The translations under genes and the position numbers were made by a program. A DNA stretch of 64,000 nucleotides, taken from JAEVLT01 sp050496765 (GTDB taxonomy: Bacteria; Bacillota; Bacilli; Bacillales; Cytobacillaceae). Below the pieces are notes generated by a model. The model worked only from the letters and a program-made list of their open reading frames with translations, made no database searches and was not told the DNA's origin. The stretch lies in the NCBI RefSeq assembly GCF_050496765.1, contig NZ_JBNWEO010000015.1:620001-684000 (forward strand), read 5' to 3'. Each line of letters opens with the position of its first letter. Position 1 is the first letter of the stretch. Positions 35,247 to 43,480 of the stretch are shown here, one piece after another.

Positions 35247-35280
35247 GCTGATTCACCTCCATTTTTCCGCTCGGGTTAAA

Positions 35281-36129
35281 TTAGGCATTAACCGAACCGA
35301 GCACCCCATTTGTCGCTGTCATGGCGATAATGACACAGCCCCACATATGTTTATACGCCGTGACGATATCATCACATGTAAACCGAATGCTTTTAGGTCC
35401 AGTTAGTTCAACTGTTGGCAATGTCGTTGTCATCTTTGCTTGTTGCGGTCCCTTAAACTCAATCTCGAAAGTAATCGGTCCGTTTACTTTCAGTGGCTTT
35501 GCTTCTTTTATCTTTCTAACTGCTGCTTCGGCTTTTGTTCTGATTTCAGCTCTGGCGGTCTCCGGATGAATCAGCTCGGCTGCAAAGCGGTCAACTGCTC
35601 TTTTAACAACAGCTGCCTCTACTTCCGGGAGCGTTTCTTTTACTTCCTTTACGTATGCATCATCACCGCTGATAAATAGTGGCGGCACCCCGAATGCCCC
35701 GGCAACAAATGAGTTCATCTCTGTTTCTCCCACAACTTTACCATTGATCTTCATTTCATTTACGCATATTCCTGCAAGGGTGTGACTGATAACTGTTACA
35801 TCAGACCCTCCTTCACGGCCGTGATGGCCTACAAACATGATGCCATCAAATGTTTCATCCAGCCCTTCTAACTGGCACATCACTCTGTTATTTCCTGAGA
35901 CGAGGCGTGCACGGGAATCCAATTCCTCAATTAAAATGTTTGACATATTTCCATGCCCGTCTGCAACGACCACTTCTGTTGCTCCCCCATTAAAAGCTCC
36001 CTCTATAGCAGCATTTACATCTAAGGTCATCAACTTGCGAAAACGTTGATATTCCGAGTTTGTTTTAAGTTGTTGATTGGCTGCAACTCCCGAAATACCT
36101 TCCATATCTGCCGAAATAAAAATTTTCAT
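35281..36129 (-). CDS. dppA: D-aminopeptidase DppA (M55 family)
   Basis: The 282-residue zinc peptidase begins MKIFISADMEGISGV and contains VVVADGHGNMSNI and MFVGHHGREG, the metal-ligand Asp/Glu/His motifs of M55. DppA removes N-terminal D-amino acids, for example from D-Ala-D-Ala made during wall turnover. The ATG at 36129 follows GGGGG by 6 bases; the frame to 36183 overlaps the M42 gene. As in B. subtilis, it heads the dppBC.. transporter genes. Confidence 0.95.
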   Translation of the reverse strand: MKIFISADMEGISGVAANQQLKTNSEYQRFRKLMTLDVNAAIEGAFNGGATEVVVADGHGNMSNILIEELDSRARLVSGNNRVMCQLEGLDETFDGIMFVGHHGREGGSDVTVISHTLAGICVNEMKINGKVVGETEMNSFVAGAFGVPPLFISGDDAYVKEVKETLPEVEAAVVKRAVDRFAAELIHPETARAEIRTKAEAAVRKIKEAKPLKVNGPITFEIEFKGPQQAKMTTTLPTVELTGPKSIRFTCDDIVTAYKHMWGCVIIAMTATNGVLGSVNA

Positions 36130-36173
36130 TTTAATCCCCCATTTTTTCAAATATTTTGATAATTTATTTTTAA

Positions 36174-37247
36174 TTAACTGCAAAAAGGAAATGTTTGCCC
36201 TTCTCTTAAAGAGAGAATAAATGCTTTCAATAAATTTTTTGTAGCCTCAAGGTCATGCAAATCAACTACTTCGATAGGAGAGTGAGCGTATCGGGAAGGA
36301 ACGCTCAATACCCCCGTTGGAATTCCTTTGTTTGCATAGTTTACAGCACCGCCATCTGTCCCAATTCCTGTAAAAACTTCAAGCTGGTACGGAATTCCTT
36401 TCTCTTTCGCCAGTTGAATCAATAGATCCTTCATCGTTTTATGTACAATTAAGCTAAAATCCATGATCTTAATTCCAGCACCTTCACCGAGCTTAAGACT
36501 TTGATCCATTGTGTCTTCCAACGTATCACTCACGGCGGTAGTATCTACCGCAATAGCAGCAGCAGCTTCTATGGTTTCGGAAGCTGTTTTGGCTCCTCGT
36601 AAGCCAACCTCTTCTTGAACAGTAAATAGGAAAATTAATTCCCCTGCAAAAGGTTCATCTTGGATTTCGTTTAACGTTTGTAAAAGAACCGCACAGCCCA
36701 CCCGGTCGTCCAATGATTTTGCTCTTACCTTTCGGGCTGCTTCAGGACCAAATTCTTGAAAAGGGGTACCCCAAACAACCGGAGTTCCAACATCTATTCC
36801 CATTTCCATTGCTTCACTTTTGGATCTTGCTCCAATGTCAATGTACATTTGGGAATGTTTTCTTACTTTCCCTGGATCATCGAATTTCGCATAATGGGCA
36901 GAAATTGTCCCAATAACTCCTTCAACATCTCCCAACTCTCCCATCACTTTTACCGGTTGAGCAAGTAAGATCCGGTCGTCATTTCCACCAAGTTTTTCAA
37001 ATCGCAGCAAACCGTTTTCCTCTATTTTTTTAACAATAAATCCAATTTCGTCCATATGTGCAGTTAATAGAATAATAGGACCTGGGCTCGTTCCTCTTTT
37101 TCTTGCGATCACATTGCCAATTGGATCAATCGTTACCTTGTCAACTTTATCACTTACATATTCCTTTAAAAATGAAACAACTGAATGTTCATAACCACAT
37201 GGGCCCGATAACGCAGTTAACTGTTTTAAAAGTTCTTTCAACTTCAA
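36174..37247 (-). CDS. M42-family metallo-aminopeptidase
   Basis: The 357-residue cytoplasmic protein carries the dinuclear metal motifs of M42/PepA-like glutamyl or deblocking aminopeptidases: LTAHMDEIGFIV, KSLDDRVGCAVL, FTVQEEVGLRGAK, IAVDTT and a late YAHSPIEVVDL. It degrades imported peptides. A TTG at 37247 follows AAAGGAG. It sits between the Lrp gene and dppA in the same orientation, so it is probably part of one peptide-use unit. Confidence 0.93.
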   Translation of the reverse strand: MKLKELLKQLTALSGPCGYEHSVVSFLKEYVSDKVDKVTIDPIGNVIARKRGTSPGPIILLTAHMDEIGFIVKKIEENGLLRFEKLGGNDDRILLAQPVKVMGELGDVEGVIGTISAHYAKFDDPGKVRKHSQMYIDIGARSKSEAMEMGIDVGTPVVWGTPFQEFGPEAARKVRAKSLDDRVGCAVLLQTLNEIQDEPFAGELIFLFTVQEEVGLRGAKTASETIEAAAAIAVDTTAVSDTLEDTMDQSLKLGEGAGIKIMDFSLIVHKTMKDLLIQLAKEKGIPYQLEVFTGIGTDGGAVNYANKGIPTGVLSVPSRYAHSPIEVVDLHDLEATKNLLKAFILSLREGQTFPFCS

Positions 37248-37256
37248 ATCACTCCT

Positions 37257-37703
37257 TTAAAAATATTCAAAAGTATTTTTATAAACTTCCATTTGGACGA
37301 TTAAATTAACATCGGTAATATAGGGAATTTCGTTTATTTTAAGCAACACCTCGGTAATATCATCGTGTTCAGGTACAGCGATTTGAACCAGAAGTGAGTA
37401 TTCGCCTGTTGTTAAAGTAATGTATCGAATCTCCCTAAACGATTTTAATAGTTCAATTGCTTTTTTAATGCTGTTTGGCATTGCTTTTAATTGGATTATC
37501 GCACCTGATTTAATTCCCAATGCAATCGGATTGATAATACCTACAACTTCGAGAATTCCGTTATCTAGTAAATTTTTATAGCGAAGCCGAACCGTTTTTT
37601 CCGTTACGTTTAAATTTGCCGCAATCTCTGTAAATGACATCCTCCCATCTTTTGATAAATGCTGGATGATTCCTCTGTCTAATTCATCTATTTCGTATTT
37701 CAA
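37257..37703 (-). CDS. Lrp/AsnC-family transcriptional regulator
   Basis: 148 residues. An N-terminal winged helix (ELDRGIIQHLSKDGRMSF, TEIAANLNVTEKTVRLRYKN) is followed by a RAM ligand-binding domain with YSLLVQIAVPEHDDI. It probably binds an amino acid and controls the peptidase-dpp genes downstream and the divergent amidohydrolase. The TTG start follows GAGGAAATG. The 190-base AT-rich divergent region to 37892 is the likely operator, though I see no clear dyad. Confidence 0.9.
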   Translation of the reverse strand: MKYEIDELDRGIIQHLSKDGRMSFTEIAANLNVTEKTVRLRYKNLLDNGILEVVGIINPIALGIKSGAIIQLKAMPNSIKKAIELLKSFREIRYITLTTGEYSLLVQIAVPEHDDITEVLLKINEIPYITDVNLIVQMEVYKNTFEYF

Positions 37704-37892
37704 AACATTTCCTCATTTCAGTCGTAATTCTGGATAACCATTCCTCTAAAAAGTATTAGGATTGTTATCGACTGACTATTTACATGATTAAGAATTTAAT
37801 TTATTATCAGAATTAGGAATTTTAAAGTAATTATAGGTAAATAGTTTTCAGAATGCAATAACTTTTTAAAAAATATTTTGGAGGGATTTTTA

Positions 37893-39023
37893 ATGCTGAT
37901 TCTTAAAAACGTAACCGGCTATGATGGAACTGGTCAAAGATTTACAGGCTCTACCATAATAATAGAGAACGGAAAGTTCAAAGAAATCGGGAATCGTCAT
38001 CAGATTTCTGAAGACATTACAGTAATCGATTTAAGTGGCAAGATTATTACTCCAGGATTGATTGATGTACATACCCACCTCGGCGTTCATGAAGAGGGGA
38101 TCGGCAAGGAAGGCCAGGATTTTAATGAATTAAGTTCTGCCAATACTGCAAAAGTTCGCGCATTGGATGGAATCAATCCTCGTGAAAAAGGGTTTGAAGA
38201 TGCCCGCAAAGCTGGGGTTACGACTGTTCAGATCATGCCGGGGAGTGCAAATGTAATTGGCGGCGAAATGGTTGTCCTAAAAACCTTTGGGACAGTAGTC
38301 GATGAGATGCTTTTACGCAGCCCATCCGGATTAAAGGCTGCAACTGGCGAAAATCCAAAAAGAATTTATGGTTCAAAAGGAGTACTGCCGACTACCCGTA
38401 TGGGAATCGCAGCATTACTTCGTGAAAAACTAACTGAAGCACAAAGCTACCTGGAAAAAAGAAGTGAAGGAACAATTGATCGGAACCTTGATTTGGAAGT
38501 CATCGGGAAAGTATTAAAAAAGGAAATTCTTTTGCGGGTACACGCTCACCGGGCTGATGACATCGCAACGGTTTTGCGGATTAAACGGGAGTTTGATATT
38601 GATGTTACGATTGAACATTGTACGGAAGGGCATCTAATTTCGCAATTTATAGCCCAGCACAATGTTCGAGTTTCGGTTGGACCGACAATGTCGTCTCGCT
38701 CCAAAATAGAGCTTGCTGATAAAGGCTGGCATACACTTCTCGCTTTAGCAGATGCCGGAGTTCCATTTTCCCTTACTACCGATCACCCTGTTATCAGTAT
38801 TGAACATCTAATGACAAGTGCCATTTTAGCAGTTAAATATGGATTAAGTGAGGAACTTGCATTAAAAGCAATCACATTAAATGCAGCCAAACACTTAGGG
38901 GTTGAGAATCGGGTCGGCTCAATCGAAGTTGGAAAAGATGCAGACTTTGTTATTTGGAGCGGGGATCCCTTTGATTTAAGAAGCAAAGTTGAAAAAACGT
39001 TTATAAATGGTGCTGAAGTTTAG
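37893..39023 (+). CDS. metal-dependent amidohydrolase
   Basis: About 376 residues, amidohydrolase superfamily (imidazolonepropionase/dihydroorotase-like). Metal motifs seen are DVHTHLGVHEEG near residue 60, RVHAHRADDI, TIEHCTEGH and TTDHPVIS; the C-terminal VGSIEVGKDADFVIWSGDP is the usual closing sheet. The exact substrate is not clear; cyclic amides or acyl-amino acids are plausible. The ATG at 37893 follows GGAGGG by about 8 bases. It is divergent from the Lrp gene and probably under its control. Confidence 0.88.
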   Translation: MLILKNVTGYDGTGQRFTGSTIIIENGKFKEIGNRHQISEDITVIDLSGKIITPGLIDVHTHLGVHEEGIGKEGQDFNELSSANTAKVRALDGINPREKGFEDARKAGVTTVQIMPGSANVIGGEMVVLKTFGTVVDEMLLRSPSGLKAATGENPKRIYGSKGVLPTTRMGIAALLREKLTEAQSYLEKRSEGTIDRNLDLEVIGKVLKKEILLRVHAHRADDIATVLRIKREFDIDVTIEHCTEGHLISQFIAQHNVRVSVGPTMSSRSKIELADKGWHTLLALADAGVPFSLTTDHPVISIEHLMTSAILAVKYGLSEELALKAITLNAAKHLGVENRVGSIEVGKDADFVIWSGDPFDLRSKVEKTFINGAEV

Positions 39024-39100
39024 TTTTGACTTTAATCATTCCTGGCATATGGGAAGGATTTTTAAACTTGGACAGTTAACATAATAAAATTATAATCAAT

Positions 39101-39131
39101 AAAAAGGACGTGCATTAAAGACGCCCTTTTA
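39101..39131. terminator. terminator between convergent genes
   Basis: AAAAGGACGT pairs with ACGCCCTTTT (one mismatch) around a 9-base loop, with T-rich sequence on the right and A-rich on the left. It can act for both the amidohydrolase and the HesB-like gene. Confidence 0.7.
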
Positions 39132-39138
39132 TTATTTC

Positions 39139-39453
39139 TTAATGATGGTGCTGATGATGGTCATGTCCTTCTGTTGAAGGGTTTGTGATCACCCATTCCG
39201 GCTCGGGCACGTAGAAAAATTGAATCCAAACACCGTCCAGGTATTCTTGCCCTTTTTCGAGAATAATGTCAATGCCTTTGTCTGTTTGGACGACCTCGTC
39301 GTTTTCCGACGGCGTATCGAGCATCAAGTCATAATGGGCATGATCTCCATGCATATGGGTTACGTACACCCGAAATAATTTTTCCGTATCTCCCTCTTTT
39401 TCTAACATCTTTTTCAATTCTTTTGCTGCATTTCGATTAATCTTGCACTTCAT
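39139..39453 (-). CDS. HesB/IscA-like protein with a His-rich tail
   Basis: The 104-residue protein matches the HesB-like fold found in Bacillus (YneR-type): INRNAAKELKKMLEKEGD, then FRVYVTHMHGDHAHYDL and DIILEKGQEYLDGVWIQF. True IscA proteins carry three conserved Cys that bind iron or a cluster; here the only Cys is residue 3. The C-terminus ends in HDHHQHHH and the middle adds several His residues, so metal binding through histidine (Ni, Zn, Cu or Fe) is possible. The role is unknown. Confidence 0.8.
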   Translation of the reverse strand: MKCKINRNAAKELKKMLEKEGDTEKLFRVYVTHMHGDHAHYDLMLDTPSENDEVVQTDKGIDIILEKGQEYLDGVWIQFFYVPEPEWVITNPSTEGHDHHQHHH

Positions 39454-39589
39454 CTAGCTATCTCCAATCATCTAAATTTCCTGTATATTATCTCATTTTC
39501 TTATCAAAAAGCAAAATGTGAACTTTTTTCATCATTTTCAATAAAAAAGGCAAACTAAAGTGAACATTTGCAAAGGATGTGAACGGCTT

Positions 39590-41656
39590 TTGAAAAATAA
39601 GGTATCATCCTTCCCTTTTCGTCTGAACCTTCTTTTTTTCTTTATTTTTATTCTATTTTTACTGCTAGTTTTGCGGCTTGGCTTTGTGCAAATCGTTTTT
39701 GGTGAAAATTTCAAAAGAGAAATTGCTCGAAAAGACGATATCACGATAACTAATCCCGTCCCCCGTGGTAAAATGCTCGACAGAAATTTCAAAGTGATTG
39801 TTGATAATATCCCAAAAAATGCCATCTCCTACACGAGCGAAGGGGCAGGACAGCAGGATATGCTAAAAACTGCTGAAAATTTAGCAAAATTGATTGAGAT
39901 AAAAACAGATACACTGACGGTGCATGATAAAAAAGATTTCTGGCTGCTCAAACACCCCGAACAAGCGGCTGCAAAGATAACGAAACAAGAGCAAACGTTG
40001 TATCGCTCGAAAAAAGTAACTGAAAAAGACATTTATCAACTAAAGCTGAAAAGAGTCACACCTAAAGATTTAAATCAATTGACAAGCGAAGATTTAAAGG
40101 TTCTGGCCATTTTTCGCGAATTCAAAAAAAGTTATAAATACACCCCACAAATGGTTAAAAATGATGGCGTCACTAGCAAGGAGTTTGCGCTTGTCACTGA
40201 GCAACTTCAATCCCTTCCCGGCGTGGATACAACAACTGACTGGGAGCGCTCCTATCGATTCGGCAACACTTTGAAATCTGTGCTCGGCAATGTTACGGAT
40301 GCAAATGAAGGAATCCCTGCCGATCAACTTGATATTTTTTTATCAAAAGGATACAGCCGAAACGATCGCGTCGGAAAAAGCTATTTAGAACTGCAATACG
40401 AAGACGTGCTTCACGGTTTTAAAGGAAAAGTAAAAAATAGTACTGACCAAGTCGAAAGTATTTTCAATCGAAACATCATTTCATCAGGAAAACGCGGCAG
40501 TGATTTAGTATTAAGCATTGATATGGATTTGCAATTGACCGTTGAAAAAATTATTGAGGAGGAATTATTGGCTGCAAAAAAATGGCCGGATACTTCCCTT
40601 TTAGATCGTGCTTACGTGGCATTAATGGATCCCCGTACAGGTGAAATTTTAACAATGGCGGGGAAAAAAATGGTGAAAAACAAAGAAACCGGTCATATTG
40701 ATTTGCTTGACGATGCGCTCGGAACTTTTACAACGACATATAATGTCGGCTCCACCGTAAAAGGGGCTACCGTTTTAACCGGTTTTAAAACAGGTGCCAT
40801 CACACCCAATACGTTTTTTGACGATCAAGGACTAAAAATCAAGGGAACGCCATTGAAAAAGTCGTATGCTTATTTAGGCACATTAAATGAGATTGATGCC
40901 TTAAAAAAATCTTCCAATGTGTATATGTTCCACACGGCAATTCAGATCGGAAAGGGCCATTACGAATACAATCAGCCACTCAGATTGAATGAACCGCATG
41001 CGTTTGAAATCATTCGCAATTCCTTTGCAAGCTTTGGACTTGGCGCAAGGACGGGAATCGATCTGCCTAATGAACAAACTGGTTTTAAAGGGACAAGCAG
41101 ACTTCCCGGCTTTTTACTCGACCTCGCAATCGGGCAGTATGATACGTATTCGGCAATGCAGCTTGTTCAGTATGTTTCGACCATTGCAAATGGCGGCTAC
41201 CGGATGCAGCCGCATTTGCTGAAGGAGATACGACAACCGATAGATAATATGGGTGAGCTCGGTCCGCTCGTGATGGAAATGAAGCCCAAAGTATTGAATA
41301 CGATTGATGTACAAAAAGAATGGTTGGATCGCGTTCAAACCGGATTTCGTAAGGTGATGCAAGATTCGGAAGGCACTGCCTATAAGTTTTTCGGAGATGC
41401 CCCCTATTCGCCTGCGGGAAAAACCGGAACTGCCCAGGCCTATTACGATGGACCCGATCGGAATCGCTTTGGCAAGGAACCTCCTCAAGTGATGAACTTA
41501 AGCCTAGTTGGATATGCCCCAAGCCAAAACCCTGTGATCGCGATGGCGGTCATTGTTCCATGGGCGTATCAAGGAAAAGACGACCATCGTGCTAATTTAA
41601 AGATCGGCCGCCGAGTCATGGATGCATATTTCCAACTACATAAAATAAACCATTAG
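39590..41656 (+). CDS. class B penicillin-binding protein (PbpA/PbpH-like DD-transpeptidase)
   Basis: About 688 residues from a TTG at 39590, preferred because AAAGGATGTGA lies just upstream; a GTG at 39560 has no good site. The product has one N-terminal membrane helix, a dimerisation domain opening NPVPRGKMLDRN, and a transpeptidase domain with S388-TV-K391, SSN in KKSSNVYMF, and KTGTA. It cross-links peptidoglycan and fits the elongation-type PBP2a/PbpH group of Bacillus, which acts in the lateral wall with RodA. Confidence 0.93.
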   Translation: MKNKVSSFPFRLNLLFFFIFILFLLLVLRLGFVQIVFGENFKREIARKDDITITNPVPRGKMLDRNFKVIVDNIPKNAISYTSEGAGQQDMLKTAENLAKLIEIKTDTLTVHDKKDFWLLKHPEQAAAKITKQEQTLYRSKKVTEKDIYQLKLKRVTPKDLNQLTSEDLKVLAIFREFKKSYKYTPQMVKNDGVTSKEFALVTEQLQSLPGVDTTTDWERSYRFGNTLKSVLGNVTDANEGIPADQLDIFLSKGYSRNDRVGKSYLELQYEDVLHGFKGKVKNSTDQVESIFNRNIISSGKRGSDLVLSIDMDLQLTVEKIIEEELLAAKKWPDTSLLDRAYVALMDPRTGEILTMAGKKMVKNKETGHIDLLDDALGTFTTTYNVGSTVKGATVLTGFKTGAITPNTFFDDQGLKIKGTPLKKSYAYLGTLNEIDALKKSSNVYMFHTAIQIGKGHYEYNQPLRLNEPHAFEIIRNSFASFGLGARTGIDLPNEQTGFKGTSRLPGFLLDLAIGQYDTYSAMQLVQYVSTIANGGYRMQPHLLKEIRQPIDNMGELGPLVMEMKPKVLNTIDVQKEWLDRVQTGFRKVMQDSEGTAYKFFGDAPYSPAGKTGTAQAYYDGPDRNRFGKEPPQVMNLSLVGYAPSQNPVIAMAVIVPWAYQGKDDHRANLKIGRRVMDAYFQLHKINH

Positions 41657-41702
41657 ATGCCCCGATCACCTCCCTCTATTCGAAGGGAGGTGATCGGGGC
41701 AT
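41657..41702. repeat. perfect 19-bp inverted repeat after the class B PBP gene
   Basis: Nineteen bases (41657-41675, ATGCCCCGATCACCTCCCT) pair without mismatch with 41684-41702 around an 8-base loop. No T run follows, so it is an unusual terminator at best. It begins right after the PBP stop codon and precedes the 21-bp array. Confidence 0.9.
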
Positions 41703-41749
41703 GGATCTTTCGCATATGGTCAAAATGGCTTATTCATGGAATTTGAAAC

Positions 41750-42135
41750 TGTATCAGTGGATTTTGAACTTTTATCCGCGGGTTTTGACGTTTTATCCGC
41801 GAGTTTTATCGTTTTATCCGCGGGTTTTTGCTATTTATCCGTATCATTGACCTTTTATCCGCGGGTTTTGACGTTTTATCCGTGAGTTTTATCGTTTTAT
41901 CCGCGGGTTTTTGCTATTTATCCGTATCATTTGACCTTTTATCCGCGGGTTTTTGTCATTTATCCGTATTTGTCACTTTTTGGACAAATTCACCTTGCTG
42001 GGTCACGGGATTTTTCCTTGGGAAACGTTCCACCGATTTCCTATCCGCGTATTTTGGCCTCTTATCAGCGGAACCCATCCTTTTATCCGCGAGTTTTATC
42101 GTTTTATCCGCGGGATCCACCATTTATCCTTATTT
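41750..42135. repeat. array C: 21-bp TTTATCCGCGGG tandem repeats
   Basis: About ten closely spaced copies of a roughly 21-bp unit built on TTTATCCGCGGGTTTT (variants CGCGAG, CGTGAG, CGTATC) run from 41770 to about 41975, then scattered copies to 42125. Four units form a higher-order block of 83-84 bp, seen at 41771, 41854 and 41938. Because 21 is a multiple of three, several reading frames stay open with a 7-residue period; I regard these as non-coding. No gene is seen between 41657 and 42185. Confidence 0.93.
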
Positions 42136-42185
42136 GTTAATATCCCGACAAAGTCTTCTACCCCTTCCCACCGACTCGGTATTGT

Positions 42186-42641
42186 TCATTTCCGTCGCAG
42201 GACGGATTTAACCGCCTGTTCGATCTCTGCATAACCGGTACAGCGGCAAATATTGGACTGGAGCCATTCACGAATCAGCTGATCATCTGCATCGGGATAA
42301 TTTTCAATCAATGAATGGCAATTCATAATAAAGCCGGGTGTGCAATAACCGCATTGAAAAGCAAAATTTTCGATAAATGCCTCTTGAATCGGCGCAGCTT
42401 CAAGTCCTTCAATCGTTGTTATTTTTTTCCCAACAGCTTCAATCGCCAGCATCAGGCAAGATTTCATTGGCCGGCCATCAATAGTAACCGTACAAGCACC
42501 GCAATCACCATTCAGGCAGCCGGGTTTCGCACCCGTTAACCCAAGCGGACCACGCAAAACAAATAACAAGGTATCTGCCGAGCGCACAGTTACCATCCGT
42601 AATTCGCCATTCACATTTAATGCAATCGTGTGTGTCTTCAT
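42186..42641 (-). CDS. molybdenum hydroxylase [2Fe-2S] subunit
   Basis: 151 residues with the two iron-sulfur sites of the small subunit: GCLNGDCGACTV for the plant-type cluster and CGYCTPGFI with CRCTGY for the second. It carries electrons from the molybdenum site to FAD (PucE/CoxS role). Its start overlaps the stop of the FAD subunit gene by 4 bases. It is the last gene of the operon. Confidence 0.95.
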   Translation of the reverse strand: MKTHTIALNVNGELRMVTVRSADTLLFVLRGPLGLTGAKPGCLNGDCGACTVTIDGRPMKSCLMLAIEAVGKKITTIEGLEAAPIQEAFIENFAFQCGYCTPGFIMNCHSLIENYPDADDQLIREWLQSNICRCTGYAEIEQAVKSVLRRK

Positions 42642-43480
42642 ACTCTCCCCACTCCCTCAAACTGCATCAAAACATCTTCCAACAAATTTCCTAACACAAA
42701 CAAGCGGTAATCAGCCGATCCTTCCACATCATCCAAAATAGGGCCTGGCAGTACCTCTAGTGCACCCTTTATCCTTTCTGCAGCCGAAAGGATCCGATTG
42801 TTTAAAAAAGCTTCCACCTCCGTTGAGCGAAATGGAAAAGGACAAAGTCCACTAACAGACACACGCAGTTCTCCGTTTATTTTCACTGCAGCGATTGTGA
42901 TCAATGGATATCCTATCTCCCACTGTTGGCGCCGCTTCACTGCAAAAAACGGCGCCTCCACGATCTTTCTGTCCGTTACAAACTGAACAACGAGCTCGCC
43001 CTTATCAAGCTGCAGCTGTTCGGAAAACAACTTATTAAATGATGCCTGCCGCACCCCTTTAGGGCCAGCAATCACGACTTGACTGCCACCGAGCAAAAAC
43101 GGCAAAGCGGCTTCACGATAAAATATTCGCGCACACACATTGCCGCCAAGCGTAATTTTTTCACGGGCCGTATGGTCGGCAATCCCGCTGGCCACTTGAG
43201 AAAGCAGGGGAAACACATTTGCATCAGCAATCTTTGTTAACGATACACCAGAACCAAGAAAAAGCTGGTCTTCGCTCCACTCAACCGCCTGCAAGTCAAG
43301 GATCCCCTTTATATCAATGACCGCTTCTGTATAAGCAAGATTGAGGCGCCCCAAGGTGATTAACTCCGTACCGCCGGAAAAATAAACCGGCTGCTTTCCC
43401 TGATGGTCTAGTTTGTGATAAAGCTGGACCGCTTCTTCCAAGGAAATAGGTTTATAATAGTCAAAATCAAACGGTAACAT
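42638..43480 (-). CDS. molybdenum hydroxylase FAD-binding subunit
   Basis: About 280 residues. FDFDYYKPISLEEAVQLYHK and YFSGGTELITLGR mark the FAD-binding fold, and EKITLGGNVCAR matches the second flavin motif (family TIGGN). This is the PucC/CoxM role. The ATG at 43480 shares one base with the stop codon of the large subunit (TAATG) and follows GGAGGGAG. Confidence 0.93.
   Translation of the reverse strand: MLPFDFDYYKPISLEEAVQLYHKLDHQGKQPVYFSGGTELITLGRLNLAYTEAVIDIKGILDLQAVEWSEDQLFLGSGVSLTKIADANVFPLLSQVASGIADHTAREKITLGGNVCARIFYREAALPFLLGGSQVVIAGPKGVRQASFNKLFSEQLQLDKGELVVQFVTDRKIVEAPFFAVKRRQQWEIGYPLITIAAVKINGELRVSVSGLCPFPFRSTEVEAFLNNRILSAAERIKGALEVLPGPILDDVEGSADYRLFVLGNLLEDVLMQFEGVGRV

Noticed and set aside
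41828..42211. 127-residue plus-strand open frame with LLSAGF-type repeats
   Set aside because: It is open only because the 21-bp repeat is a multiple of three; overlapping frames are equally open, no ribosome binding site precedes it and it runs into the convergent operon.
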